This document shows positions 1-6,386 of a DNA stretch of 6,602 nt, piece by piece. The stretch is taken from the NCBI GenBank assembly GCA_903932565.1, contig CAIZGQ010000726.1, forward strand, positions 1 to 6,602, given 5' to 3'. Numbering within the stretch: position 1 is the first letter of the stretch; each line of letters starts with the position of its first letter. Source of the DNA: an uncultured Hyphomicrobiales bacterium. Lineage in GTDB: Bacteria > Pseudomonadota > Alphaproteobacteria > Rhizobiales > Beijerinckiaceae. Both the position numbers and the translations under genes were made by a program. The notes under the pieces are model-generated. The model did not search any database. It was not told the DNA's origin and saw nothing but the letters and a program-made list of their open reading frames with translations.

Positions 1-177
1 GAGGGCGCGGCTAGCGGCGAGTTTCCAGTCGCAAATGTGGAGACGGCGGCCATGTGTGCCTTCACCGGGATGATCCGCTTCTTTCATCCACAGATGATCG
101 CCGAATGTGCTGGCAAACCGGGGCCGACGCTTGACCAGCAGATCGACTTTGTTTTGAAGTCGCTGACGTCACGGTAA
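1..177 (+). CDS. TetR-family transcriptional regulator, C-terminal end (5' partial)
   Basis: This is the last 58 codons of a gene that enters from the left edge, read in frame 1 and ending at TAA 175-177. The residues include a GEF motif near position 7, then an ETAAMCAFTGMIRFFHPQMI stretch and a closing helix PTLDQQIDFVLKSL. An alanine-rich helix followed by an aromatic-HP turn and one final amphipathic helix is typical of the ligand-binding C-terminal domain of TetR/AcrR-type repressors. The DNA-binding N-terminus lies outside the window, so the assignment rests on the tail alone. The gene is followed at once by a strong terminator, and it faces the minus-strand genes convergently, so it is not co-transcribed with them. 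It could still regulate the neighbouring metabolic genes, but no operator can be tied to it here. Another all-helical regulator is the main alternative. Confidence 0.7.
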   Translation, partial: EGAASGEFPVANVETAAMCAFTGMIRFFHPQMIAECAGKPGPTLDQQIDFVLKSLTSR

Positions 178-181
178 AAAA

Positions 182-207
182 AAGCCCCGCGAACCGGGGC
201 TTCTTTT
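182..207. terminator. Bidirectional Rho-independent terminator
   Basis: A perfect 8-bp stem, AAGCCCCG (182-189) with CGGGGCTT (195-202), closes a 5-base loop. Read on plus, it is followed by TCTTTT and ends the TetR-like gene, whose stop codon lies just before it. Read on minus, the stem is followed by a run of T's (the A-run 176-183 on plus), and it sits about 30 bases after the stop of the aldo/keto reductase gene. Both convergent transcripts can therefore end here. Confidence 0.92.
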
Positions 208-238
208 GGCATTTAACATTGTTGGCAGGTTCCTCAAC

Positions 239-1138
239 CTACTTTGGTTGCGTTGCGCCCTTGGCTTTGAATTCCTTCTTGCCCTCGGTGTCGAGCGCCT
301 TGAAGTCTTCATCAGACAGTTTGATCAGCGCGGCTGCGACATTATCTTCCAGATGCGCCACCTGCGCTGTCCCTGGAATGGGCAACAGAACCGGGCTGCG
401 TTTCAGCACCCAGGCCAGAGCAATCTGACTTGGCGTCGCCTTGTGAGCTTTGGCAACATCATCAAGCATGGAGCCGGGTTTTGCCAAAGCGCCAGACGCC
501 AGCGGAAACCACGGGATGAAGCCAATGCCGTGCTTTTCGCAATAATTCAAAACGTCTTCACTGGTCCGATCAATCAAATTGAAGCGGTTCTGCACGGTGG
601 AAACCGGAAACACTTTTTGCGCCGCCTCAATCTCGGCAATCGAGACTTCGCTGAGACCCGCGTGGCGAATAAGCCCATCGTCGAGAAACGACTTGATGGC
701 CGAAAACTGCTCTCCGGCGGGGACTTTTGCATCAATGCGATGCAGCTGCCACAGGCCGATCTGTTCAAGTTCAAGATTGCGCAGGCTACGCATGACCTGC
801 TGGCGCAGATATTCCGGCCGCCCGACAGGGTGCCACTCACCTGGACCCGTGCGCGTCAACCCACCTTTGGTGGCAACAAGCATCTTGTTGTACGGATGCA
901 ACGCTTTGTGAATGAGTTTTTCCGACACATCGGGACCGTAGGAATCGGCGGTGTCGATGAAATTGACATCCAGCTCCGGCAACCGCGCCAACACCTCAAG
1001 GCAGGCTTTGCGGTCCTTCGGCGGTCCCCAAATTCCATCGCCGGTAATCTGCATCGCGCCATAACCCAGGCGATTAATCTTCAGATCGCCACCTATTTTA
1101 AAATGGCCGGAAAGCTCGGCACTGATATGTTTACTCAC
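239..1138 (-). CDS. Aldo/keto reductase, YdbC/PdxI-like
   Basis: A cytosolic NAD(P)H-dependent oxidoreductase with the aldo/keto reductase TIM-barrel, 299 residues from the chosen start. Visible family features are the first strand NRLGYGAMQITG, the catalytic Asp62 and Tyr67 in FIDTADSYG, Lys91 in ATKGG and His133 in LWQLHRID, which complete the tetrad. QNRFNL, PWFPLASGAL and the C-terminal LPIPGTAQVAHLEDN are cofactor-binding segments. The IWGPPKDR segment after strand 1 recalls the E. coli YdbC/PdxI (pyridoxal reductase) branch, but the substrate is open. I chose the GTG at 1138 because AGAGGA (1151-1146) lies 7 bases upstream. An in-frame GTG at 1183 would add 15 residues with no family resemblance. 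The gene is last of the minus-strand group, 62 bases after the dehydrogenase gene, and probably reduces or re-oxidises an aldehyde from the same pathway. TAG stop at 239-241. Confidence 0.9.
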   Translation of the reverse strand: MSKHISAELSGHFKIGGDLKINRLGYGAMQITGDGIWGPPKDRKACLEVLARLPELDVNFIDTADSYGPDVSEKLIHKALHPYNKMLVATKGGLTRTGPGEWHPVGRPEYLRQQVMRSLRNLELEQIGLWQLHRIDAKVPAGEQFSAIKSFLDDGLIRHAGLSEVSIAEIEAAQKVFPVSTVQNRFNLIDRTSEDVLNYCEKHGIGFIPWFPLASGALAKPGSMLDDVAKAHKATPSQIALAWVLKRSPVLLPIPGTAQVAHLEDNVAAALIKLSDEDFKALDTEGKKEFKAKGATQPK

Positions 1139-1200
1139 GTCAATATCCTCTAAAATTTTGGAAAATGCAGCGATCGTCAACACCGGATCAAAACCACTTT

Positions 1201-2583
1201 TTAGTTTGGCGGATCAAGCTTGACGTGACGCACGAGCTTCTTGTTAACGAAAGCCTGAATGCCGAGATCCCCAAGCTCGCGGCCATAGCCCGAGTTTTTG
1301 ATTCCACCGAAGGGAAGTTCGGCATCGGCCCAGGACAGATTGTTGATGAACATCATGCCTGTCTCGACAGCACTGGCGACGCGCTTGCCGCGGGCCACGT
1401 TCTCGGTAAAAACGGATCCGCCAAGACCAAAATCAGAATCATTGGCTAAGGCAATGGCTGCGTGTTCATCTTTCACGCGAAAGAACATCGCCACGGGGCC
1501 GAAGAATTCATCGCGATAGGCAGGATTGTCTGGCTTCACATCGATCAGAATTGTCGGCTGCATGTAGGCACCTTTTCGATCTGCCCGCTTGCCGCCCTTG
1601 AGGATTTTGGCACCCTTGGCCACGGCCGTGTCGAGCTGCTCTAACAAATGGACGAGGGCACTTTCCGTCGACAAGGGCGCAAGCGTAGTTAGGTCGTCCA
1701 TCGGATCGCCGGGCTTCAGGGTTTCCATCGCCGCTGAGAATTTATCGAGGAACGCATCGTAGACGTGTCCGACAATGATGAAGCGCTTGGCGGCGCAACA
1801 CGTCTGCCCACTGTTATAAAAGCGGCCCCAGATGGCCCATTTCACGGCCAGATCCATATCGGCATCTTCCAGAACAATAAACGCGTCCGTGCCACCCAAT
1901 TCCATGGTTGAGGGTTTGAGATTTTGCCCCGCACGCGCCGCCAGACTTCGACCAGCCTCAACACTGCCCGTGAGGGCAACGCCCTTGATGCGCGGATCAT
2001 CGACCACCGTGTCGGACTGGTCATGCGAGATAAAGAGATTTGTGTAGAGCCCCTTTGGAGCGCCAGCATCGGCCCAGAGCTTTTCAAAAGCCGCCGCGCA
2101 TTGCGGCACGGAAGCCGCATGTTTCACCATGATGGTGTTCCCCGCCATGAGTTGCGGGCCAGCGACGCGTGCGAGTTGGTAATATGGAAAATTCCACGGT
2201 TCGACGCAAAAGATCACGCCCATGGGGCTGTTTTCCATATGCGCTTCGCCAATCACCGGCGAGAGCTTGACAGGCTTCAGAAACTCTTCCGCATTCTTGG
2301 CATAATAAGCCAAAATCTGCGCGCTGAATTCGACCTCGTTGCGCGCTTCACCAATGAGCTTTCCCATGTCTTGCGTCATGAATTGCGCAAACATATCCGC
2401 TTGCTCATGCAGCAGCACAGACGCCTTCATCACAATAGTCGCACGTTGCTCGTACGTCAGTTTGCGCCAGACTTGATAGCAGGCCTCCGCAGCGGACAGT
2501 CGCGCCTCAAGCTCAGCCTCGCTCACGTTCTCATACGATTTCAACTCTTCGCCCGTCGCGGGATTCACGCTTTTGTAAGCCAT
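1201..2583 (-). CDS. Succinate-semialdehyde dehydrogenase, YneI/Sad (GabD1) type
   Basis: An aldehyde dehydrogenase of 460 residues that oxidises an aldehyde, by family most likely succinate semialdehyde, to the acid with NAD(P)+. It starts at NPATGEE and carries EPWNFPY (Asn131 stabilises the oxyanion), VKHAASVPQCA (Lys154, cofactor binding), the ALTGSVEAG Rossmann turn (206-211), catalytic Glu228 in MELGG, catalytic Cys262 in NSGQTCCAAKR, EFFGPV (Glu359) and FGGIKNSGYGRE near the C-terminus. The KHA and AAKRFI signatures and the length favour the YneI/Sad/GabD1 branch over classical GabD. The ATG at 2583 is preferred because AGGA sits 6 bases upstream. In-frame ATGs at 2598 and 2631 lack a good ribosome site and add non-family residues. 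A second cysteine (263) directly follows the nucleophile. Its place before the aldo/keto reductase suggests shared aldehyde metabolism. NAD versus NADP preference cannot be told. Confidence 0.92.
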   Translation of the reverse strand: MAYKSVNPATGEELKSYENVSEAELEARLSAAEACYQVWRKLTYEQRATIVMKASVLLHEQADMFAQFMTQDMGKLIGEARNEVEFSAQILAYYAKNAEEFLKPVKLSPVIGEAHMENSPMGVIFCVEPWNFPYYQLARVAGPQLMAGNTIMVKHAASVPQCAAAFEKLWADAGAPKGLYTNLFISHDQSDTVVDDPRIKGVALTGSVEAGRSLAARAGQNLKPSTMELGGTDAFIVLEDADMDLAVKWAIWGRFYNSGQTCCAAKRFIIVGHVYDAFLDKFSAAMETLKPGDPMDDLTTLAPLSTESALVHLLEQLDTAVAKGAKILKGGKRADRKGAYMQPTILIDVKPDNPAYRDEFFGPVAMFFRVKDEHAAIALANDSDFGLGGSVFTENVARGKRVASAVETGMMFINNLSWADAELPFGGIKNSGYGRELGDLGIQAFVNKKLVRHVKLDPPN

Positions 2584-2687
2584 GGATTGTCCTGACATGA
2601 ATTTAAAGGGTAATGGGTGGCGCGATGCCAAAGGCTCATCTTGTCGCGAACGCTTCTTTGCAAACGAGCTTGCGCGTCAAAGCACCG

Positions 2688-3080
2688 TTAGTCCTCGCAA
2701 GATAAGCCGAACAATGAGAGGCCTTCTTCGAGGTTGTCAGAGAGCAATGGCATCGCCAGCAGCAAGGCCGGTGTGCGATTGTTTTGGGAAACAGCCGCGT
2801 CCTCTTGCAAACGCGTCCACTCAGCAAGCGTGCCATCGCCGCGCCCAAGCATCGCCAGCGCAACAAGATCAATTTTTTCGTCGCGATTGAGATCGTGGAT
2901 ATAACTTGTCAGCTCGTGCTGGACGGCATCATCGCCGCTGTCTTCCATGACATCGACCATCGCGTCATCGCTGGCATTGGAGCCGGAATCGGGGTCAGAC
3001 TGCTCAACTTTGTTGTCAAACTGCCGCGCCATGGAAATGATCGCGCAGACTTTTTCAGAGGAGATCAAAAGTTCGGGCAC
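2688..3080 (-). CDS. DUF3775 family protein, function unknown
   Basis: A small acidic protein of 130 residues that I recognise as DUF3775 from its segments: the opening PELLISSEKVC, DPDSGSNASDD (29-39), HELTSYIHDLNRDEKIDLVALAMLGRGD in two parts (56-82) and the closing PLLSDNLEEGLSLFGLSCED (111-130). Length and both ends agree with full-length members as I remember them from alphaproteobacteria. No catalytic motif, signal peptide or membrane segment is visible. It is mostly helical with an acidic linker around 40-53. Start is GTG at 3080 with GAGG 8 bases upstream. The ATG at 3032 would cut off the conserved N-terminus. Stop is TAA 2688-2690. It lies between the dioxygenase gene (88 bases) and the dehydrogenase gene (104 bases) on the same strand. 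Nothing in the protein says whether it belongs to the pathway or is a housekeeping passenger. Confidence 0.85.
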   Translation of the reverse strand: MPELLISSEKVCAIISMARQFDNKVEQSDPDSGSNASDDAMVDVMEDSGDDAVQHELTSYIHDLNRDEKIDLVALAMLGRGDGTLAEWTRLQEDAAVSQNNRTPALLLAMPLLSDNLEEGLSLFGLSCED

Positions 3081-3095
3081 AGCAGATACCTCACT

Positions 3096-3116
3096 TGCAT
3101 CGCAAGCTGCAATGCA
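3096..3116. repeat. Imperfect inverted repeat before the DUF3775 ribosome site
   Basis: Arms TGCATCGCA (3096-3104) and TGCAATGCA (3108-3116) pair at 8 of 9 positions around a 3-base spacer. On the minus strand it ends four bases before the GAGG ribosome site of the DUF3775 gene. It could be a protein-binding palindrome or an RNA hairpin affecting translation of that gene. Chance is possible. Confidence 0.4.
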
Positions 3117-3168
3117 TGTGGTAAAAGTCTGGGCCCATTTGCGCCGTTTCGTCAGGCTCGGAAATCAC

Positions 3169-4089
3169 TCACGCGTGTGATCGTGCCTGAAATCCATAGG
3201 TCGCAGCAAAGCGCGACGCGAGATAGGCATCGGCTCGGATGGCTGGATATTTCGCGGGATTGTTGTGGGTGACACAGCTCGGCACAGGCTCGACAAGCGC
3301 ATCCGGATTGGGGTCTAGAAAAAACGCGATTGACATGCGATCCCGTCCGGCAGGATTGACCACGCGATGCGGTGTCGACACATAGACGTCGTTTGTCCAA
3401 CGCATCAAACAATCGCCAATGTTGCAGACAAAGGCGTCCTTCACATATGGCACATCAATCCATGTTCCATCACGACGGCGTGCCTGCAATCCGCCTGCAT
3501 CATCGGTCAATAGAATAGTCAGATTTCCGTAATCCGTATGTTCGCCAGCGCCAAACGCGTCACGTGATTGCGGAGCGGCAGGCGGATAATGCAGGAGCCG
3601 CAATGTCGACATCGGATCATCTAAGCGGCTCTCAAAGAAATCCGCAGGCAGGCCAAGATCGAGCGCGAAGGCGCGATGAACGCCGCGCCCCAGATTTGAA
3701 ATATCTGCGAAATAGCGTCCCATTGTTTCGCGAAAGCCCTTCAAAACCGGCCATAAATCAATTTTGTCTTCACCTCTGGGGCCAAGCCGAATATTAAACG
3801 CTTCTTTATTGTCAATGGATTTGCCCGGGTCGAGCGCTTCTGTCCGCAGGCCCACATACCCGTGATTGTTCGACACGGCAGAGATGGCGAGCTTGGCTTT
3901 TTCATCTTCAGGCAGATCAAAAAAGCTGCGTGCCGCTGCAAACATTTCGGAGAACTGCGGCTCCAGGCCATGACGCCGCAGATAAAAAAAGCCGACGTCA
4001 CGACACGCCGCGCCAAGCTTGCGCGCAAACGCTTCCATGCGCGCCGGGTCTTCCGTGTCGGTCAACTTGAAGTCAAGGATTGGCAGCAT
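3169..4089 (-). CDS. Isopenicillin-N-synthase-like Fe(II)/2-oxoglutarate dioxygenase
   Basis: A soluble non-haem iron oxygenase of 306 residues in the plant/IPNS-like branch of the 2-oxoglutarate dioxygenases. The N-terminal DIOX_N part runs from LPILDF to about 120 and includes GFFYLRRHG. The double-stranded beta-helix core carries His184 and Asp186 in GEHTDYGNLTIL, His241 in STPHRVVNP and the RxS carboxylate-binding pair Arg251/Ser253 in RMSIAFFLDP. GGLQARRRDGTWIDVP and NIGDCLMRWTND are also typical. It probably couples 2-oxoglutarate decarboxylation to hydroxylation or oxidation of a small substrate. Thymine 7-hydroxylase and plant dioxygenases share this fold, so the IPNS name says nothing about penicillin. 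ATG at 4089 has GGAG 6 bases upstream. Stop is TGA at 3169-3171. It is the first of four minus-strand genes and diverges from the amidohydrolase gene across 182 bases, which suggests joint regulation. Substrate unknown. Confidence 0.9.
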   Translation of the reverse strand: MLPILDFKLTDTEDPARMEAFARKLGAACRDVGFFYLRRHGLEPQFSEMFAAARSFFDLPEDEKAKLAISAVSNNHGYVGLRTEALDPGKSIDNKEAFNIRLGPRGEDKIDLWPVLKGFRETMGRYFADISNLGRGVHRAFALDLGLPADFFESRLDDPMSTLRLLHYPPAAPQSRDAFGAGEHTDYGNLTILLTDDAGGLQARRRDGTWIDVPYVKDAFVCNIGDCLMRWTNDVYVSTPHRVVNPAGRDRMSIAFFLDPNPDALVEPVPSCVTHNNPAKYPAIRADAYLASRFAATYGFQARSHA

Positions 4090-4144
4090 GGCAAGCTCCG
4101 GACAAATCTACATCAAGCCTAGCAAAAGTCGGGCTCAGCTTTCC

Positions 4145-4159
4145 AGCGCGGGCCGCGCT
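4145..4159. repeat. Short GC-rich palindrome in a minus-strand promoter spacer
   Basis: AGCGCG (4145-4150) and CGCGCT (4154-4159) are perfect inverted arms around GGC. On minus, the consensus -35 hexamer TTGACA (4167-4162) lies two bases upstream, so the palindrome would fill the spacer of a promoter for the dioxygenase gene. The matching -10 position (GGAAAG) is poor, so both the promoter and the operator role are tentative. Confidence 0.35.
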
Positions 4160-4185
4160 TGTGTCAAAAGAGCCGCAGGCATGAA

Positions 4186-4205
4186 CCATTGGCTCAACCC
4201 AATGG
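4186..4205. repeat. Inverted repeat CCATTGG-N6-CCAATGG, candidate operator
   Basis: Perfect 7-bp arms at 4186-4192 and 4199-4205 surround the spacer CTCAAC. The site lies mid-way between the divergent genes, about 10 bases upstream of a candidate -35 element for the amidohydrolase gene. Size and place fit a dimeric regulator's site. No regulator gene is adjacent on either side in this window. Confidence 0.45.
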
Positions 4206-4214
4206 CAATGGCGA

Positions 4215-4243
4215 TTGGCATGCGGCTTGTTTGTCGCGATGAT
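4215..4243 (+). promoter_or_regulatory. Candidate promoter for the amidohydrolase gene
   Basis: TTGGCA (4215-4220, 5 of 6 to the -35 consensus) and GATGAT (4238-4243, 4 of 6 to the -10 consensus) are separated by 17 bases. Transcription would begin near 4250, about 22 bases before the ATG. The match is moderate and untested, and alphaproteobacterial promoters are loosely conserved. Confidence 0.35.
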
Positions 4244-4271
4244 GCGTCGTCGTCACATCTGAAAGCACCCC

Positions 4272-5711
4272 ATGCCCATTCTGCCTTCCGTCACGCTGCT
4301 CGGCCACGGCACGCCGGATGCCCCGGCCCTCTTCGACATCACTGTTACGGGCGAAACAATTTCGGCCATTGCACCCGCCAAAGACCCGGCGGCCAGCCGC
4401 ATGCTCGCGATTCCTGCCTTTGCCAACGCGCATGACCATGCACGGCCGATTTCGCCAACCTCGTTTGGTGCCGCTGGCAAGCCCCTGGAGACGTGGATCC
4501 TGAGCCTTGGGGTCATGCCAGCCGCCGATCCCTATCTGGCCGCAGCGGCGGCCTTCGGGCGCGCCACCTTGTCGGGCTGCGGCTCCATCATGGCGCATAT
4601 CACGCGCCTGCATGGCCCCATGTCGGCGCTCGATGAAGCCAAGGCCGTGGCGCGTGCCGCAAAAGACCTTGGCACACGCGTCACCTTTGCGCTGTTCATG
4701 CGCGACCGAAACCCCATCGTCTATGGCCCCAACGACGACGCGCTTGGCGGATTGCCCGCGGACGTGCGCGCCGAGATGGAATCGACGTTCGACCGGCCGA
4801 TGCCCTCGATCGCCGAGCAAATAGCCCGTGTCGACGCGATTGCTGACGCCTGCCAAAGTCCCATGTTCAGCGTGCAATACGGGCCAAGCGGCGTGCAATG
4901 GTGCTCCGACAAGATGTTGGAAGCAATTGCAGACGCGTCTGCCCGCACCGGCCGCCGCGTTCATATTCACCTTCTGGAAACCATGTACCAGCGCGCCTGG
5001 GCGGACAAAGCCTATCCGCAGGGCGTCGTGAAACACCTCAAGGATGTGGGACTTCTCTCGCCCCGCCTCGCGCTGGCGCATTGCGTCTATGCGCGGCCCG
5101 ATGAGCTGGAGATGATTGCGGAAGCTGGCACAACCATCGTCACCAACGCGAGTTCGAACCTGCACCTGCGCTCGGGCATCGCGCCCATTTCCGCCGCAAT
5201 CAAGTCCGGGTGCCGAGTTGCCATGGGGCTTGATGGATCGGCGTTTGACGAGGACGACGATGCCCTGCGCGAATTGCGTTTGGGGCATTTTCTGCACGGC
5301 GGCTGGGGTTTTAACGAGGTTATCTCGCGCGAGGATTTTCTCAGTAACACAATCGCCAACGGGCGATTTGCCAATGGTGCGCCGGGGTCTGGCAAGATCG
5401 CCGTGGGCGAGCCTGCCGACATTCTGCTGCTCGATCTCAATAAGCTCGACCGTGACGCGATCATGCCGGTGGAGCCCATCGACTATCTCTTTGCGCGCTC
5501 AAACGCCTCGCACGTGTCGCAGCTTTATGTGGCGGGCAAGCTGATTGTCGATCAGGGTCGCCTCACCGGCATCGATCATGACGCCGTGCAGAACGAACTA
5601 CGCGCGGAATACCGCTCAAAGATGGGCCAAAAGAAAGGCTTTCTCAAAGCCTGGCATAGCTGCGAGCCGGCCATCGCAGCCTTCTACCGCGACCGGCTTG
5701 GCTGCTGCTAA
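4272..5711 (+). CDS. Metal-dependent amidohydrolase, cytosine deaminase / TrzA-AtzA like (COG0402)
   Basis: A cytosolic hydrolase of 479 residues with the amidohydrolase TIM-barrel flanked by a small beta domain built from both ends. Metal and catalytic residues that can be placed are His54 and His56 in NAHDHARP, His233 and Glu236 in HIHLLE, His270 in LALAHCVY and Asp321 in GLDGSAFDEDDD. SSNLHLRSG (294-302) is the usual substrate-site loop, though the common Pro is Ala here. The C-terminal GEPADILLLDL returns to the beta domain, as in this family. The His233-x-x-Glu236 pattern and single Asp fit the mononuclear deaminase/chlorohydrolase branch, which acts on ring or imine carbons. The substrate is not readable. 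ATG at 4272 has only a weak GAAAG site 7 bases upstream. The gene is alone on plus, divergent from the dioxygenase gene and convergent with the cysteine hydrolase gene. Confidence 0.88.
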   Translation: MPILPSVTLLGHGTPDAPALFDITVTGETISAIAPAKDPAASRMLAIPAFANAHDHARPISPTSFGAAGKPLETWILSLGVMPAADPYLAAAAAFGRATLSGCGSIMAHITRLHGPMSALDEAKAVARAAKDLGTRVTFALFMRDRNPIVYGPNDDALGGLPADVRAEMESTFDRPMPSIAEQIARVDAIADACQSPMFSVQYGPSGVQWCSDKMLEAIADASARTGRRVHIHLLETMYQRAWADKAYPQGVVKHLKDVGLLSPRLALAHCVYARPDELEMIAEAGTTIVTNASSNLHLRSGIAPISAAIKSGCRVAMGLDGSAFDEDDDALRELRLGHFLHGGWGFNEVISREDFLSNTIANGRFANGAPGSGKIAVGEPADILLLDLNKLDRDAIMPVEPIDYLFARSNASHVSQLYVAGKLIVDQGRLTGIDHDAVQNELRAEYRSKMGQKKGFLKAWHSCEPAIAAFYRDRLGCC

Positions 5712-5718
5712 TGCATAC

Positions 5719-5747
5719 AAGCTTCAGGCGACTGCCGCCTGAAGCTT
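5719..5747. terminator. Perfect 12-bp hairpin between convergent genes
   Basis: AAGCTTCAGGCG (5719-5730) and CGCCTGAAGCTT (5736-5747) form a perfect 12-bp stem with loop ACTGC. It begins 8 bases after the amidohydrolase stop and covers the final codons and TGA (5724-5726) of the cysteine hydrolase gene. Neither side has a T-run, so it is not a classical intrinsic terminator. A role as shared 3'-end hairpin or RNA-stabilising structure for both transcripts is likely. Confidence 0.6.
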
Positions 5748-6386
5748 CGCCAGCGGCGTCGACCAACCGACAATCGCCCCTTGCGCGGTGAGCATGGCAA
5801 GCGCTGCTGATTTGAATTGGGCGAAATAACTTTCCGTCGCATCCTCGATCAGCAGGCATTCATAGCCGCGATCATTGGCCTCGCGCATGGAGGTCTGGAC
5901 ACAGACTTCCGTTGTGACACCGGCAAACAGAAGCTGCGTGATGCCATGCGCGCGCAATTGTGCGTCCACGTTTGTGGCGTAAAACATCCCCTTGCCCGGC
6001 TTGTCGATCACGATCTCGCCCGGTTTGGGCGCGCAATCTTCAATGATCGCATTGCCCGGCTCGCCCTGCACCAGCAGACGTCCCATGGGGCCAGCATCGC
6101 CAATGCGCAACGGGGCGTCGCCACGCAGACGCTTAGCGGGCGGGCAATCGGACAAGTCGGGCAAATGACTTTCGCGCGTGTGCACAATGACCCAGCCATG
6201 CGTGCGTGCAAGATCAATCAGCGCCGCAACGGTCGGGATGATCGCCTGCAGCCGCGACACATCGTTGCCGAGCGCGTCGCCGAAGCCGCCGGGCTCGATG
6301 AAATCCCGCTGCATGTCGATGACAATAAGCGCCACGTGCTGCGGGTCGAGTTTAAAAGGAAAGGGCGTTGCTGCAACATCAACCAT
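5724..6386 (-). CDS. Isochorismatase-like cysteine hydrolase (biuret hydrolase / ureidoacrylate amidase type)
   Basis: A 220-residue enzyme of the cysteine hydrolase superfamily, which splits amide or ureido C-N bonds through a covalent cysteine intermediate. The triad is Asp24 in ALIVIDMQRDF, Lys129 in VIDKPGKGMFYATN and Cys162 in FAGVTTEVCVQTSMREANDRGYE, whose VTT segment holds the typical cis-peptide. HTRESHLPDLSDCPPAKR (about 69-86) and IGDAGPMGRLLVQGEPG (96-112) closely recall the BiuH / carbamoyl-amide branch rather than true isochorismatases or nicotinamidase. A likely substrate is therefore a ureide, biuret-like or carbamoyl compound, by inference. The ATG at 6386 overlaps the ABC ATPase stop as TGATG, so translation is probably coupled. 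An in-frame TTG one codon earlier is a weaker choice. The 3' end lies inside a 12-bp hairpin. Together with the transporter it suggests import followed by hydrolysis. Confidence 0.9.
   Translation of the reverse strand: MVDVAATPFPFKLDPQHVALIVIDMQRDFIEPGGFGDALGNDVSRLQAIIPTVAALIDLARTHGWVIVHTRESHLPDLSDCPPAKRLRGDAPLRIGDAGPMGRLLVQGEPGNAIIEDCAPKPGEIVIDKPGKGMFYATNVDAQLRAHGITQLLFAGVTTEVCVQTSMREANDRGYECLLIEDATESYFAQFKSAALAMLTAQGAIVGWSTPLAKLQAAVA

Larger units (their letters stand above)
4090..4271. promoter_or_regulatory. Divergent control region, dioxygenase / amidohydrolase
   Basis: This 182-base gap separates the two divergent start codons and must hold promoters for both directions. It contains a GC-rich palindrome at 4145-4159, an inverted repeat at 4186-4205, a perfect TTGACA hexamer for the minus strand at 4167-4162 and a candidate plus-strand promoter at 4215-4243. 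No convincing small ORF or RNA gene is visible in it. Confidence 0.6.

Noticed and set aside
206..1153. Long plus-strand reading frame of 315 codons opposite the aldo/keto reductase gene
   Set aside because: It is an antisense shadow. The minus strand encodes a complete aldo/keto reductase with its catalytic tetrad, and the plus reading has no recognisable motif.
1152..1180. TTGACG-N17-AATTTT on minus, a candidate promoter for the aldo/keto reductase gene
   Set aside because: Transcription would begin near 1145, after the ribosome site at 1151-1146, so it does not fit the chosen start.
1924..2595. Plus-strand open frame of 223 codons inside the dehydrogenase gene
   Set aside because: Antisense shadow of a well-conserved aldehyde dehydrogenase, with no ribosome site or motif.
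2602..2631. TTGGCA-N18-TTTAAA on minus, a candidate promoter for the dehydrogenase gene
   Set aside because: Spacing is long, and transcription would begin only two or so bases before the ribosome site. Too weak to list as a feature.
3169..4089. Penicillin biosynthesis suggested by the isopenicillin-N-synthase resemblance
   Set aside because: The family name covers many 2-oxoglutarate dioxygenases. No peptide synthetase or other beta-lactam gene is present.
4194..5297. Minus-strand open frame of 367 codons opposite the amidohydrolase gene
   Set aside because: Its translation is rich in Arg, Gly and His with no family pattern, while the plus strand has every amidohydrolase motif in order. 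A GC-rich antisense shadow.
5724..6386. Siderophore isochorismatase (EntB-like) or nicotinamidase
   Set aside because: The motifs HTRESH and DKPGKGMF with ANDRGYE fit the BiuH/ureidoacrylate amidase branch better. No carrier-protein domain or siderophore gene lies nearby.
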